DNA of 64,000 nucleotides from Granulicella sp. dw_53 (lineage in GTDB: Bacteria; Acidobacteriota; Terriglobia; Terriglobales; Acidobacteriaceae): NCBI RefSeq assembly GCF_018449545.1, contig NZ_JAAVUR010000012.1, forward strand, positions 1-64,000, given 5' to 3'. Numbering within the stretch: position 1 is the stretch's first letter; the number at the start of each line of letters is the position of its first letter. The translations under genes and the position numbers were made by a program. A model generated the notes under the pieces. That model made no database searches. It saw only the letters and a list, made by a program, of their open reading frames with translations, and was not told where the DNA came from. Shown piece after piece: positions 33,843-43,351 of the stretch.

Positions 33843-34304
33843 ATGGCAAGAGCACCTGAACTGTTGGTGGCACAATCGATACTTGACCGGCTGAGCACGG
33901 TTGAAGACTGGCCGGTGACGCGCATACAGTCCATTCGTTTCCTGCGGGATAGTATCAAACGCAATCTCGAATGGCTGCTCAATACGCGCCGACCGCCCGT
34001 AGCGGGCATCGAAGGTTACCCACTGGCGCGGCATACAGTCCTCTACTATGGGCTGCTTGATCTTGGTTCGTTGAGCCTTGCTTCCAGCAATGATCAGCAA
34101 CGCCTCCAGCAAAGAATCGCAGAGATGGTAGAACACTCCGAGCCGAGGCTGAGGCAGGTGGAGGTGCGTCTTCAGGAAGGTGACTTAGAGCGGAAGAAGT
34201 TGCGGTTCCACATCGGAGCGCTTATGCAGATGAAGCCTCTGCCAGAAGAGATCGTGTTCGATACAGTGCTAGACCTCGCCACCGGCGAGTATCAGGTGGA
34301 TTGA
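33843..34304 (+). CDS. tssE: T6SS baseplate wedge protein TssE (gp25-like)
   Basis: The 153-residue protein is a gp25-like wedge: ESIRRNLEWLLNTRR-like DSIKRNLEWLLNTRRP, then YPLARHTVLYYGLLDLGSL and IAEMVEHSEPRLRQVEV. TssE ties the sheath base to TssF/G. It is followed within five bases by tssF. Confidence 0.93.
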   Translation: MARAPELLVAQSILDRLSTVEDWPVTRIQSIRFLRDSIKRNLEWLLNTRRPPVAGIEGYPLARHTVLYYGLLDLGSLSLASSNDQQRLQQRIAEMVEHSEPRLRQVEVRLQEGDLERKKLRFHIGALMQMKPLPEEIVFDTVLDLATGEYQVD

Positions 34305-34308
34305 AGAT

Positions 34309-36150
34309 ATGCGTCCCGAACTGCTCGACTCCTACGAACGAGAACTTACCTTCCTTCGCGATATGGGTGCGGAGTTTGGCCGTAAGTATCCGCGCGTGGC
34401 GAGCAGGCTACTGCTCGAACCTGATCGATGCGAAGACCCTCATGTCGAGCGTTTGATTGAGTCATTTGCTTTTCTCGCGGCACGGCTGCACTTGCGGCTG
34501 GATGACGATCTGCCGGAGCTTACCTCTTCTCTCCTTAATCTGATTTATCCGCACTATCTACGTCCTATCCCGGCGATGACCGTGGTGGAGTGCCAGGTCG
34601 AATCCGAGAGCGCGGGAAAGCAGGGAGCCGCATTTACACTGCCGACGGGCACAGCACTTAATACACGACGAACCATAGACGGTATGACCTGCCGTTTCCG
34701 TACCACGTACCCCGTTGAGCTATGGCCAATCACAGTGGCGGAGTGTGTCTGGCGCACTCCTGAACAGCTGCCTCGCCCCGTAAGAGTTGCGGGAGCTGCG
34801 GCGGCTTTGCGTATGGTGATTCGCGGGGGTAAAGACGTAAAACCTGGAACGCTCGGCATCTCTTCACTACGGTTCTACCTCGCAGGCGATAGCAACTTAG
34901 TCTTCACGTTGTATGAATTGTTGGCGAGCAAGTGTATCTCAATCTCATTGCGTGACCCTCGCGTAGTTGATGGGCGGGTCATCTCTATCTCTCCCTCGAT
35001 GCTCAAGCCTGTAGGGTTTGAGGAAGACGAATGCCTTCTACCGTATCCGCGACGTTCTTTTGACGGTTACCGATTGCTGCAGGAGTATTTTGCATTTCCG
35101 CAGAAGTTTCTGTTCTTCGATATCACCGGATTGGAGGCTATGTCTGCATTCTCGGGTGATGAGATCGAGCTTTTATTTCACTTTGGCCGATTCGACAGAC
35201 CAGAGCGCCAGCAGGTCTTGGAAGTCGGTGTCTCGACAGAGACGCTTCGTCTTGGCTGCACACCTGCTATCAATTTGTTTTCGCAGGCCGCTGAACCCGT
35301 TCTTCTGACACAGACACAGCATGAGTATCGTGTTACTGCCGATGCACGCTATACCCGCATGATGGAAATCTTCTCGATTGACGATGTACTTGCAACCAGT
35401 CCGAGTAAACGTCAGACCACATTGCTTGCTCCACTCTATGCCTATCGCTACAACACGCTTGCCATGGAGCAGGGTATCTTCTGGCATGCGAACCGACGCT
35501 ATACATCGTTTGAAGAGCGAGAGCCGTCTTCTGTCTTTCTTTCGCTTGTCGATGTCAATGGTCTATTGACTGAGCCGGCAGCAGAAGTACTAACAGTGCA
35601 CTGTACCTGTTCCAACCACGACTTGCCGTCGCGACTAAGTTTTGGAGCTATCGAGGGTGATTTCGAGGCGGTAAATTTTGCTGGAGTGCAGCGGATTCGC
35701 GCGCTACATCGACCCACAGGCTCTCTCGATCCACCCGCTGGAAAGGGACAGCTCTGGCGGCTTATCTCGCAGTTATCACTCAACTATCTTTCTCTTGGTG
35801 AAGAAGGTCTGGGTGCGCTGCAAGAAATTCTCCGTATTCATAACTTCTCTCAGTCTCCCCAGGTTGAGTCCCAGGTGGCAGGAGTTGTTGCAATGCGCAG
35901 CAAGCGACACTTTGCCATCATGCGCGCGGACTATGGCAATACTCCAGCGCGCGGTGTACGGGTTGAGATAGAACTCGATGAGAGACAGTTTGCTAACGGC
36001 GGGGCGTACTTGTTTGCAAGCGTGCTTGAGAGATTTCTCGGTTCTTATGTTTCGATGAACAGTTTTTGCCAACTGCGGGCAGAAAGCAACCTGAGAAAGG
36101 AGGGACTAGGGACATGGATGCCGCGAGCGGGCAGTCGAGTGCTGCTGTAG
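34309..36150 (+). CDS. tssF: T6SS baseplate protein TssF
   Basis: Full-length 613-residue TssF, starting LDSYERELTFLRDMGAEF. Further diagnostic stretches are YPRVASRLLLEPDRCEDPHVERL, LLNLIYPHYLRPIPAM, and near the C-terminus RGVRVEIELDE. It forms the wedge with TssG and TssE. Its last 37 bases overlap the start of tssG. Confidence 0.95.
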   Translation: MRPELLDSYERELTFLRDMGAEFGRKYPRVASRLLLEPDRCEDPHVERLIESFAFLAARLHLRLDDDLPELTSSLLNLIYPHYLRPIPAMTVVECQVESESAGKQGAAFTLPTGTALNTRRTIDGMTCRFRTTYPVELWPITVAECVWRTPEQLPRPVRVAGAAAALRMVIRGGKDVKPGTLGISSLRFYLAGDSNLVFTLYELLASKCISISLRDPRVVDGRVISISPSMLKPVGFEEDECLLPYPRRSFDGYRLLQEYFAFPQKFLFFDITGLEAMSAFSGDEIELLFHFGRFDRPERQQVLEVGVSTETLRLGCTPAINLFSQAAEPVLLTQTQHEYRVTADARYTRMMEIFSIDDVLATSPSKRQTTLLAPLYAYRYNTLAMEQGIFWHANRRYTSFEEREPSSVFLSLVDVNGLLTEPAAEVLTVHCTCSNHDLPSRLSFGAIEGDFEAVNFAGVQRIRALHRPTGSLDPPAGKGQLWRLISQLSLNYLSLGEEGLGALQEILRIHNFSQSPQVESQVAGVVAMRSKRHFAIMRADYGNTPARGVRVEIELDERQFANGGAYLFASVLERFLGSYVSMNSFCQLRAESNLRKEGLGTWMPRAGSRVLL

Positions 36151-37187
36151 AGAACCAAAGTGTACAGAATAACGATGGGCTCCTTCGTATGCTGCGCGAG
36201 GAGCCGTTCTCTGTCCACTTCTTCCAGGCTGTGCGGATGCTCGAACGGTTGTTTCCCGAGCGGATGCCGGTAGGCTACTTTGTTTCTCCTCAAAGTGAAG
36301 TAGTTCGTTTTTCGTCGCGCACCTCGCTTACCTTTCCTGCAAGCGAGGTGCACAGTTTCCATGAGGCCGATGCGCAACCCATTCGTATGGAGGTCAACTT
36401 CCTGGGCCTGACCACCATCAATGGGCCTTTACCTCATCCGTATGCGGAACATCTTTTAGACCGGATACGTGCAAAAGACCACGCGCCGGGCGACTTCTTT
36501 GACCTCTTCAATCATCGCTTTGTTGCACTGTTCTACCGCAGTTGGAAGAAGTATCGTTTTTTTATCGGATACGAACTGGACAAGTCACGGGGGCGGGATA
36601 GTGAAGACCAGATCACGACGAGCCTTCAGAGTCTGCTTGGTTTTGGGACGGCTGAATTGCTGTACCGTACTGCAGTGCCCGATGAAGCGATGCTTTACTA
36701 TGCGGGCTTGTTGGGACGTAACGTACCGACCGCGCAATCTCTGAAGCAGTTATTGAATGACTTCTTCGAGGTGCCTGTACGTATCGAAGAGTTTACCGGG
36801 AGCTGGAATTTCTTGCCCGAAGAGGATATGACGTATCTCTACGATACTGGCCTGCAGTCGGAGTGTCTGGGCATTGGAACGATTGTCGGCGACGCGGTGT
36901 GGGACCAGCATGGCACGGTGACAGTTCGGTTGGGGCCTATGTCACTTAAGAAATATCAAGATTTTCTTCCCGGAGGCGCGGCAGCTAAGCAACTCGAGGC
37001 GTGGTTGAGGCTCTTCGGGCATGGCGAATTTGATTTTGCGGTGCGTTTGGTGCTTGCCCGTGATGAGGTCCCAGGAATGTTGCTTACATCGGAGCAAGAG
37101 GGAATGGGCAGGCTCGGGTTCGAAAGCTGGTTGAAGAATAAACCGTTTCTGCAGGATGCAGAAGACGCTGTGTATCGCCTGCACTGA
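36114..37187 (+). CDS. tssG: T6SS baseplate protein TssG
   Basis: ATG 36114 follows AAGGAGGGACTAGGGAC inside the tssF end. The 357-residue protein has FFQAVRMLERLFPER, VNFLGLTTINGPLPHPYAE and FNHRFVALFYRSWKKYRF, all characteristic of TssG. Its overlap with tssF suggests coupled translation, fitting the TssF2-TssG wedge. Confidence 0.94.
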   Translation: MDAASGQSSAAVENQSVQNNDGLLRMLREEPFSVHFFQAVRMLERLFPERMPVGYFVSPQSEVVRFSSRTSLTFPASEVHSFHEADAQPIRMEVNFLGLTTINGPLPHPYAEHLLDRIRAKDHAPGDFFDLFNHRFVALFYRSWKKYRFFIGYELDKSRGRDSEDQITTSLQSLLGFGTAELLYRTAVPDEAMLYYAGLLGRNVPTAQSLKQLLNDFFEVPVRIEEFTGSWNFLPEEDMTYLYDTGLQSECLGIGTIVGDAVWDQHGTVTVRLGPMSLKKYQDFLPGGAAAKQLEAWLRLFGHGEFDFAVRLVLARDEVPGMLLTSEQEGMGRLGFESWLKNKPFLQDAEDAVYRLH

Positions 37188-37228
37188 TTGATGGTTGCCC
37201 ATAACCATGGGCAAGAGAGGAGCCGAAC

Positions 37229-39964
37229 TTGAACTTGAAATCGCTGATTGGGAAACTGAACGACACATGCCGGAGCGCCATGGAGGGGGCTGCGGGGTTG
37301 TGCGTTGCGCGTACGCACTATGACATCGAGATCGAGCACTATTTGCTGAAGATGCTCGATGGTACGGACACCGATATTGCTCTGATATTGAAACAGTATG
37401 GTGTGGACCGCGTGCGCCTGACCCGCGAACTCGAACGTTCGCTTGACAAACTCAAGACTGGCAATGCTCGATCACCCACATTCAGCCCGCAGTTATTACA
37501 CATGTTCACTGAAGCATGGACGCTCGCAACGCTCGATTATGAGGCGGGACAGATCCGTTCAGGCTTTACTCTATTGGCGCTATTTACGAGTGACGAACTC
37601 GCTCGAACAACTCGCGAGATCAGTAAAGAGTTGCAGCGTATCTCACTTGAAGCTTTGAGACGAGATTTCTTTGACATTGTAGACGCATCTCGCGAAGAGT
37701 TGGTGACTCTGGGTGCCTCGCCGGTGGACCCAGGTGGTTTCGCGCGTACGTCTGGAAGGGATGCAGAGGGCGCGCAACCTCGCACTCCGCATCTCGACCA
37801 GTACACCGTGAATATGACAGCGAATGCCGCTGCGGGAAAGATCGACTCCGTACTTGGGAGGGATGTTGAGATTCGACAGGTGATCGACATCCTCATGCGC
37901 CGCCGCCAAAATAATCCGATCCTCACAGGAGAAGCCGGCGTGGGCAAGACCGCAGTGGTAGAAGGTTTTGCCTTGCGTATTGCTGCTGGTGATGTTCCAC
38001 CACCTTTGCGCAATGTACAGCTTCATTCGCTGGACCTCGCATTGCTGCAGGCTGGGGCAAGCGTAAAGGGTGAGTTTGAAAACAGGCTTAAGGGATTGAT
38101 CGAAGAAGTGAAATCTTCACCTCATCCGATAATTCTTTTCATCGACGAGGCGCATACGATGATCGGCGCCGGCGGTCAAGCTGGACAGAACGATGCAGCT
38201 AATCTACTAAAACCTGCTCTGGCACGCGGGGAACTCCGCACTATCGCGGCTACTACGTGGTCGGAGTACAAAAGATATTTTGAGAAGGATGCAGCGCTGG
38301 CGCGACGTTTTCAAATTGTCAAAGTCGAAGAGCCTGGAGAGTTGCAGTGCGCAATGATGCTGCGCGGGCTCATCCCAGCACTTGAGAAGCATCATGGCTT
38401 ACGCATTCTCGATGAATCGGTGACGGCGGCTGTTCGTTTGTCGCATCGGTATATGGTGGGCAGGCAGTTGCCGGATAAGGCTGTTAGTGTGCTTGATACG
38501 GCTTGTGCACGTCTTTCACTCGGCCAGAACACTACGCCGGGGGCCATTGAAGATGCACAACGCAGGATTTCGGACCTCGAGACGCAGGCACGCGTGCTGC
38601 GACGCGAGGAGACAGTCGGGGCAAATCATGGGGAGCGACTGCGCGAGATCGCGGACGCATTGAATGACGAACGGGCGCAGCTCGCGGCCAGTTCCGCACA
38701 GTGGGAACGAGAGGTAGAACTGGTTGGAAGAATTCGCGCTATGCACGCGGCGTTGGAAAATGCAGACGAAAACGTGGGTTCGATTAGTGAAAATTCTGCG
38801 GCGACAGATGGAGCTTCACCCCTTCCTTCCCGCGAGGCGCTCGCAGCCCTCGAACAAGAACTGGCTGAAGTGCAAGGGGAAAAGCCAATGATGCGAGTCG
38901 CAGTGAATGTTCAGATGGTAGGAGAAGTAGTCTCGGCTTGGACTGGAATTCCACTTGGGAAGATGGTGAAGGATGAGCTCGGGACAGTGCTGGCGCTTCC
39001 CACTCACCTACGCAGACGTGTAATTGGTCAAGACTATGCCATGGATGTCATCGCACAACGCATCATTACATCGCGTGCCAGTCTTGACGACCCAGGCAAG
39101 CCGGTAGGTGTATTCATGCTTGTCGGACCTAGTGGCGTAGGCAAAACAGAGACGGCTCTAGCACTCTCTGATCTGTTATATGGCGGGGAACGCAATCTCA
39201 TCACGATCAACATGTCTGAGTTTCAAGAAGCTCACACGGTCTCAACGCTGAAGGGGTCGCCTCCTGGATATGTGGGCTACGGCGAGGGAGGCGTGCTGAC
39301 CGAAGCAGTGCGCCGCCGGCCCTACTCCGTGGTGTTGCTCGATGAGGTGGAGAAGGCACATCCCGACGTACTGGAGTTGTTCTTCCAGGTCTTCGACAAA
39401 GGCAGTATGGAGGATGGTGAAGGGCGCACCATCAATTTCAAAAATACGGTGATGATACTCACCAGCAATGCCGCAACCGACACTATGATGAGTTTAACCG
39501 CGGATCCAGAGACGATGCCGTTTCCCGAGGCGTTGGTGAATGCGATCAAACCACAGTTAAACAAGATATTTAAGCCGGCATTTCTTGGACGTATGCAAAT
39601 TGTTCCGTATCTGCCGATTCGCGATGAAGTTCTTAAGCAGATCATTCGCTTGAAGCTCGGCAAGATAGAACGACGCCTGCGTGAGAACCACAAACTCGCT
39701 CTGCAATATAGTGACGCGGTATTGGAAGAGATTGCGCGGCGCTGTACTGAAGTGGAAAGCGGCGCGCGCAATGTGGACAACATTCTTTCAAACACCATGC
39801 TTCCAGAGATCTCTCGCGAGTTGCTGACGCGGATGGCTACGGGGGATGGTGGCAACAGCGTCGCTGTAGATGTGGGCGAAGGGGGAGCATTTGGTTACAG
39901 ATGGGATTCAGGTGAGGCCATCGCAACGGAGTTCGGTGGATCCGAGCTCCTTACAACGACGTAG
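37229..39964 (+). CDS. tssH: T6SS sheath-recycling ATPase TssH (ClpV)
   Basis: The 911-residue AAA+ protein has a ClpV-type N-domain, then Walker A GEAGVGKT (about 233) with Walker B ILFIDEAH, a middle coiled region (about 430-520), and a second Walker A GPSGVGKT (about 633) with Walker B VVLLDEVEKAH. It has a TTG start at 37229 preceded by GAGGAG. ClpV unfolds contracted TssB/C sheaths for reuse. Confidence 0.95.
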   Translation: MNLKSLIGKLNDTCRSAMEGAAGLCVARTHYDIEIEHYLLKMLDGTDTDIALILKQYGVDRVRLTRELERSLDKLKTGNARSPTFSPQLLHMFTEAWTLATLDYEAGQIRSGFTLLALFTSDELARTTREISKELQRISLEALRRDFFDIVDASREELVTLGASPVDPGGFARTSGRDAEGAQPRTPHLDQYTVNMTANAAAGKIDSVLGRDVEIRQVIDILMRRRQNNPILTGEAGVGKTAVVEGFALRIAAGDVPPPLRNVQLHSLDLALLQAGASVKGEFENRLKGLIEEVKSSPHPIILFIDEAHTMIGAGGQAGQNDAANLLKPALARGELRTIAATTWSEYKRYFEKDAALARRFQIVKVEEPGELQCAMMLRGLIPALEKHHGLRILDESVTAAVRLSHRYMVGRQLPDKAVSVLDTACARLSLGQNTTPGAIEDAQRRISDLETQARVLRREETVGANHGERLREIADALNDERAQLAASSAQWEREVELVGRIRAMHAALENADENVGSISENSAATDGASPLPSREALAALEQELAEVQGEKPMMRVAVNVQMVGEVVSAWTGIPLGKMVKDELGTVLALPTHLRRRVIGQDYAMDVIAQRIITSRASLDDPGKPVGVFMLVGPSGVGKTETALALSDLLYGGERNLITINMSEFQEAHTVSTLKGSPPGYVGYGEGGVLTEAVRRRPYSVVLLDEVEKAHPDVLELFFQVFDKGSMEDGEGRTINFKNTVMILTSNAATDTMMSLTADPETMPFPEALVNAIKPQLNKIFKPAFLGRMQIVPYLPIRDEVLKQIIRLKLGKIERRLRENHKLALQYSDAVLEEIARRCTEVESGARNVDNILSNTMLPEISRELLTRMATGDGGNSVAVDVGEGGAFGYRWDSGEAIATEFGGSELLTTT

Positions 39965-40042
39965 TTCCTCGTCAAATGTCCATTAGTTGGATTTATTGAG
40001 TATTACTAAAGGCTTTAGAAAGAAAGATAGTAGCGATAAATT

Positions 40043-42130
40043 ATGGCGAACTTTACACATGATGGGCGTCTTCTTTTCCTTACCACACCTCTAGGAAAGG
40101 ACGCTGTCTTGGTAAACGGATTTAAAGGGCGCGAAGCAATTTCCTTGCTTACTGAGTTGACCCTTGACCTACTTAGCCTTCCGGAGCGCCCGATAGATCC
40201 ACCGTCGCTGATAGGAAAACGTATTACCCTCGGCATCAACCATGGCAACGATCCTCCGCGATATTTCAACGGAATTGTACGTAGTTTGGAGTTGGTGAGT
40301 CACGATGCGCAACTGGAGGCTAATGAGAAGGTAGTCTTGGTCTACAAGGCTGAAGTTGTGCCAAGCTTGTGGCTGTTGACGCTCAATACGCAAACGCGTG
40401 TATTTCAGAACAAAACCGTAATTGAAATTGCGAAAGTAGTGCTCGGTAGTTATAGCATTACACCCGTTGATAACACCAAGGCTACATATCAGCCACTAGA
40501 CTATTGCACCCAGTATCGCGAGTCTGACTATAGTTTTCTTACACGCCTTCTAGAACAACACGGCATCTTCTTCTTTTTTACGCACACCCAGAATGATCAT
40601 ATTCTGGTGCTTGCAGATGACTCCGCGCAACTGGCACCATGTCCGGAGAAAAGTACCTTCGATTACTTGCCTGAGACGGATAGGGAAGGTGGGGATTTTC
40701 AGGGCATGTATGTGTATCAGTTCGCGGTGCGTTCCGCTTTGGTCACGGGGAAGCACACGCTATGGGAGTACCGATTTACTCAATTTGCTCGCCAAGCAAG
40801 TAGCCATGCATCCTCGAGTAGAGCAAATACCGGCGATAACAACCATGAGTGGTACGACTATGCCGATGGTCCTTCCGCGTGGGCGAAGACTGACAACAGC
40901 GACGGAAAGATCCAAGCATTCCAGAGCCAACTGCAGGATGTCGCACGCGATCGGAGCGATAGTGGATCGGTCGAAGTCACAGGTGAATCCCATGTAAGTC
41001 GTCTCTTGGCAGGCTTCGCCTTTCAGATGACGAGGCACCCAGATCCTGCGTTAAACGCCAAATATCTTGTAACAAGCGTGGAACACAGCGCCCGGCAGCA
41101 GCCACCGTTTCGCGGGGATTCCATTGGAGTGGAGGGGCCATACCGCAATATCTTCACGGCACAGCCTGGTTCGCTTGCCTACCGTCCAATGCGAATTACT
41201 CCAAAGCCGCGCGTCCATGGAGTGGTCACGGGGAAGGTTGTTGTTCCGGCCGGGGAAGATTCTTATGTAGACAAGTATGGCCGTGTCTGTGTGCAGTTCT
41301 GGTGGGATCGCACCAGACCGCCGAACCAAGTCGACAATACAATGCTTCGGGTTGTACAAGCGTGGGCTGGCTCGGGCTGGGGCACATATTTTTGGCCGCG
41401 TATCGGCGACGAGGTCTTGATCGACTTTATCGAAGGTGATCCGGATTCTCCCATCGTCGTTGGCTCACTTTACAACGGCGTGAATAAGCCCAAGTACAAT
41501 CCAGCGACGGAGTATACGCGCTCAGGGGTGTTAACGCGTTCGTCGAAAAATGGCTCCGCTGCGAATGCGAACGAGCTTCGCTTTGAGGACAAGATTGGAT
41601 CCGAGCAGATCTTCATCAATGCCGAAAGAGACATGGATCATCGTATCGAAGTGGATCACCGCAGATTCGTTGGGGGGAAGGACTCACTCATCGTCAAAGG
41701 CGGTCAGTATGATGAGATTGCTGGTGATCGACATAGCAACATTGGGGCAAATCGTATTGAAAAGATAGCGGCGAGCGCTGATCTTGATATTGGGACAGAA
41801 TTGACCGAGCGCGTCGGACAAAATTATTCGTTGGACATAGGACAAAGTTATGGAAAGAGGGTGGGAACAAACTATTCTCTCGATGTCGGTGAAGAAGTCT
41901 ATATCAAGTCTGGCACAAAGCTCGTGATCGAGAGCGGCACGGAGATTTGCCTCAAAGGTTTGGGGGGCTTTATCACCATCGGCCCTACGGGAGTAGCCAT
42001 CTCTGGAATAATGGTATTGATCAACAGCGGCGGAGTTCCTAGCTCAGGCAGTCCTGTAGAGATCGGTAGTCCAGAAACTCCTACTGCTCCCGATGAAGCC
42101 GACGATGGAACAAGAGGCGGTAAGATGTAG
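40043..42130 (+). CDS. vgrG: T6SS spike protein VgrG (TssI)
   Basis: The 695-residue VgrG has gp27-like domains at residues 1-370 (GIVRSLELV, YCTQYRESDYSFLTRLLEQHGIFFFF read in two parts), a gp5 OB-fold from about residue 390 (VHGVVTGKVVVPAGEDSYVD, WPRIGDEVLIDFIEGDPD) and a C-terminal beta-helix with the repeated YSLDIGQSY/YSLDVGEEV units. There is no extra enzymatic C-terminal domain; the tail is Pro/Gly/Asp-rich. It is followed by a DcrB-like gene and a PAAR gene. Confidence 0.95.
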   Translation: MANFTHDGRLLFLTTPLGKDAVLVNGFKGREAISLLTELTLDLLSLPERPIDPPSLIGKRITLGINHGNDPPRYFNGIVRSLELVSHDAQLEANEKVVLVYKAEVVPSLWLLTLNTQTRVFQNKTVIEIAKVVLGSYSITPVDNTKATYQPLDYCTQYRESDYSFLTRLLEQHGIFFFFTHTQNDHILVLADDSAQLAPCPEKSTFDYLPETDREGGDFQGMYVYQFAVRSALVTGKHTLWEYRFTQFARQASSHASSSRANTGDNNHEWYDYADGPSAWAKTDNSDGKIQAFQSQLQDVARDRSDSGSVEVTGESHVSRLLAGFAFQMTRHPDPALNAKYLVTSVEHSARQQPPFRGDSIGVEGPYRNIFTAQPGSLAYRPMRITPKPRVHGVVTGKVVVPAGEDSYVDKYGRVCVQFWWDRTRPPNQVDNTMLRVVQAWAGSGWGTYFWPRIGDEVLIDFIEGDPDSPIVVGSLYNGVNKPKYNPATEYTRSGVLTRSSKNGSAANANELRFEDKIGSEQIFINAERDMDHRIEVDHRRFVGGKDSLIVKGGQYDEIAGDRHSNIGANRIEKIAASADLDIGTELTERVGQNYSLDIGQSYGKRVGTNYSLDVGEEVYIKSGTKLVIESGTEICLKGLGGFITIGPTGVAISGIMVLINSGGVPSSGSPVEIGSPETPTAPDEADDGTRGGKM

Positions 42131-42143
42131 GGTTTGGTGAAAC

Positions 42144-42614
42144 TTGACGAGATCCGTAGAACAATTCGAGACAGACCCCGGCGTGAAAAAGGTCGGACAT
42201 TGGCAAATTAAAATGCTGCCAAAGGGGTGGACCTATATTGTCGGTTTTGGAATCTGCCAAAGCACGTCTGATTCCTCGCGCTCCAATGCAAATGTCTGTC
42301 TTCGAGAGGACGTGCTAGAAGGCGAAGATACGCTTATCTCCTATATTGAAAAACAAGCAAAGCTGGTCAAATATTATCTCGGTTCCCCAGCCATGGCCGG
42401 TCCGCAGCCGATATCCTTTGACAGGGCGGACGAAGCATTTCTCTTCTTGGTGCGGCATATTTCTGACAAGATAGGGCCAATGGTTCATGCGCAGACCTAT
42501 GTCCGATTCAATCGCTGGGTTGGCGTCGCGACACTCACAACTCCTGAAGCTGCACTAAGCGCAGTGCGTCCCGACTACGATGCCTTTCTACGGGATCTAG
42601 AAGTTGTTCTTTGA
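42144..42614 (+). CDS. DcrB/DUF1795-like T6SS adaptor candidate
   Basis: The 156-residue product has a TTG start and no signal peptide. The closing sequence RWVGVATLTTPEAALSAVRPDYDAF resembles DUF1795/DcrB proteins, whose EagR members are T6SS effector chaperones. Only that C-terminal similarity supports the family, so this is tentative. Its place between vgrG and the PAAR gene, 13 bases after vgrG, is what one expects of a spike-loading chaperone, yet no effector with a chaperone-dependent membrane helix is seen nearby. Confidence 0.55.
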   Translation: MTRSVEQFETDPGVKKVGHWQIKMLPKGWTYIVGFGICQSTSDSSRSNANVCLREDVLEGEDTLISYIEKQAKLVKYYLGSPAMAGPQPISFDRADEAFLFLVRHISDKIGPMVHAQTYVRFNRWVGVATLTTPEAALSAVRPDYDAFLRDLEVVL

Positions 42615-42667
42615 GAGCAAGTTTGTAACCAATAACGTAGACAAGATCGGGGAGAGGAGATCGATAT

Positions 42668-43018
42668 ATGCCACCTGCAGCTCGAGCGACAGATACCCAT
42701 ATTTGCCCAGGTGGAGGCGGTCCTATCCTCCCATCCGGAGAACTCACCGTTCTTATCGACTTCCTCCCCGCCGCTATGGTCACTGCCCAAGTAACATGCA
42801 CAGCTATTGGGGACGATCCAATCATAAGAGGTTCAACCGGCGTATTCATCTATAACCTGCCTGCAGCTCGAATGGGTGATCAGACGCTCCTTGGCGGCGC
42901 GATTCTCACCGGTTCTCCTACTTGCGAGATCGGCGAGATAGGACTGCCCCCATCTGGATCGGTTGGATTTGGTGGGCTCGTAGCGGGCCTCGTCATGAGC
43001 GGGGGCGTGGGAATCTGA
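42668..43018 (+). CDS. PAAR-domain spike-tip protein
   Basis: The 116-residue protein carries PAAR-type motifs: an early DTHICPGGGGPI with Cys/His, a middle TAIGDDPIIRGSTGVFI and a late AARMGDQTLLGGAILTGSPTCEIG. The residues form the sharp cone that caps VgrG. The Gly-rich end (FGGLVAGLVMSGGVGI) stops with no effector domain. It is the last gene before a 333-base gap. Confidence 0.88.
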   Translation: MPPAARATDTHICPGGGGPILPSGELTVLIDFLPAAMVTAQVTCTAIGDDPIIRGSTGVFIYNLPAARMGDQTLLGGAILTGSPTCEIGEIGLPPSGSVGFGGLVAGLVMSGGVGI

Positions 43019-43351
43019 TACGCGGGGGATTAGATTCCCACATTGTCTTCAGTATCGATTGCACTTCCAGCAATGGAACAATCCAGTCACAGGCCGACTG
43101 CCTTGGGGCTTCGAAGCACTGGTTGGCAACACGCTACCAATCGGTTTCTGGTGGAGCGCGATATCGATTAGCAACCGAATATTGCGATCGTCCGGGAATA
43201 TATTGGCCGCTCGTGGGTTATCTCATTGGAGGATGAGTGGTTAAGACGAGGACCTCTCGTGTTGTTCTATGGGCAAAAGCATGAGGGCATCCGCTTGATG
43301 GTTAGATTTCAACTTCTCCAATCAGGATATCTGAAGGTCTGAGGGCATCAG
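43019..43351 (+). other. Gap between the PAAR and kinase genes
   Basis: A 61-codon frame at 43059-43244 (TTG start) encodes a Trp- and Gly-containing peptide, but no ribosome site or family supports it. It could be a decayed remnant. The kinase promoter may lie here. Confidence 0.35.

Noticed and set aside
43059..43244. 61-codon frame after the PAAR gene as a T6SS effector
   Set aside because: No ribosome site, no signal and no known toxin motif; kept only as part of the gap description.
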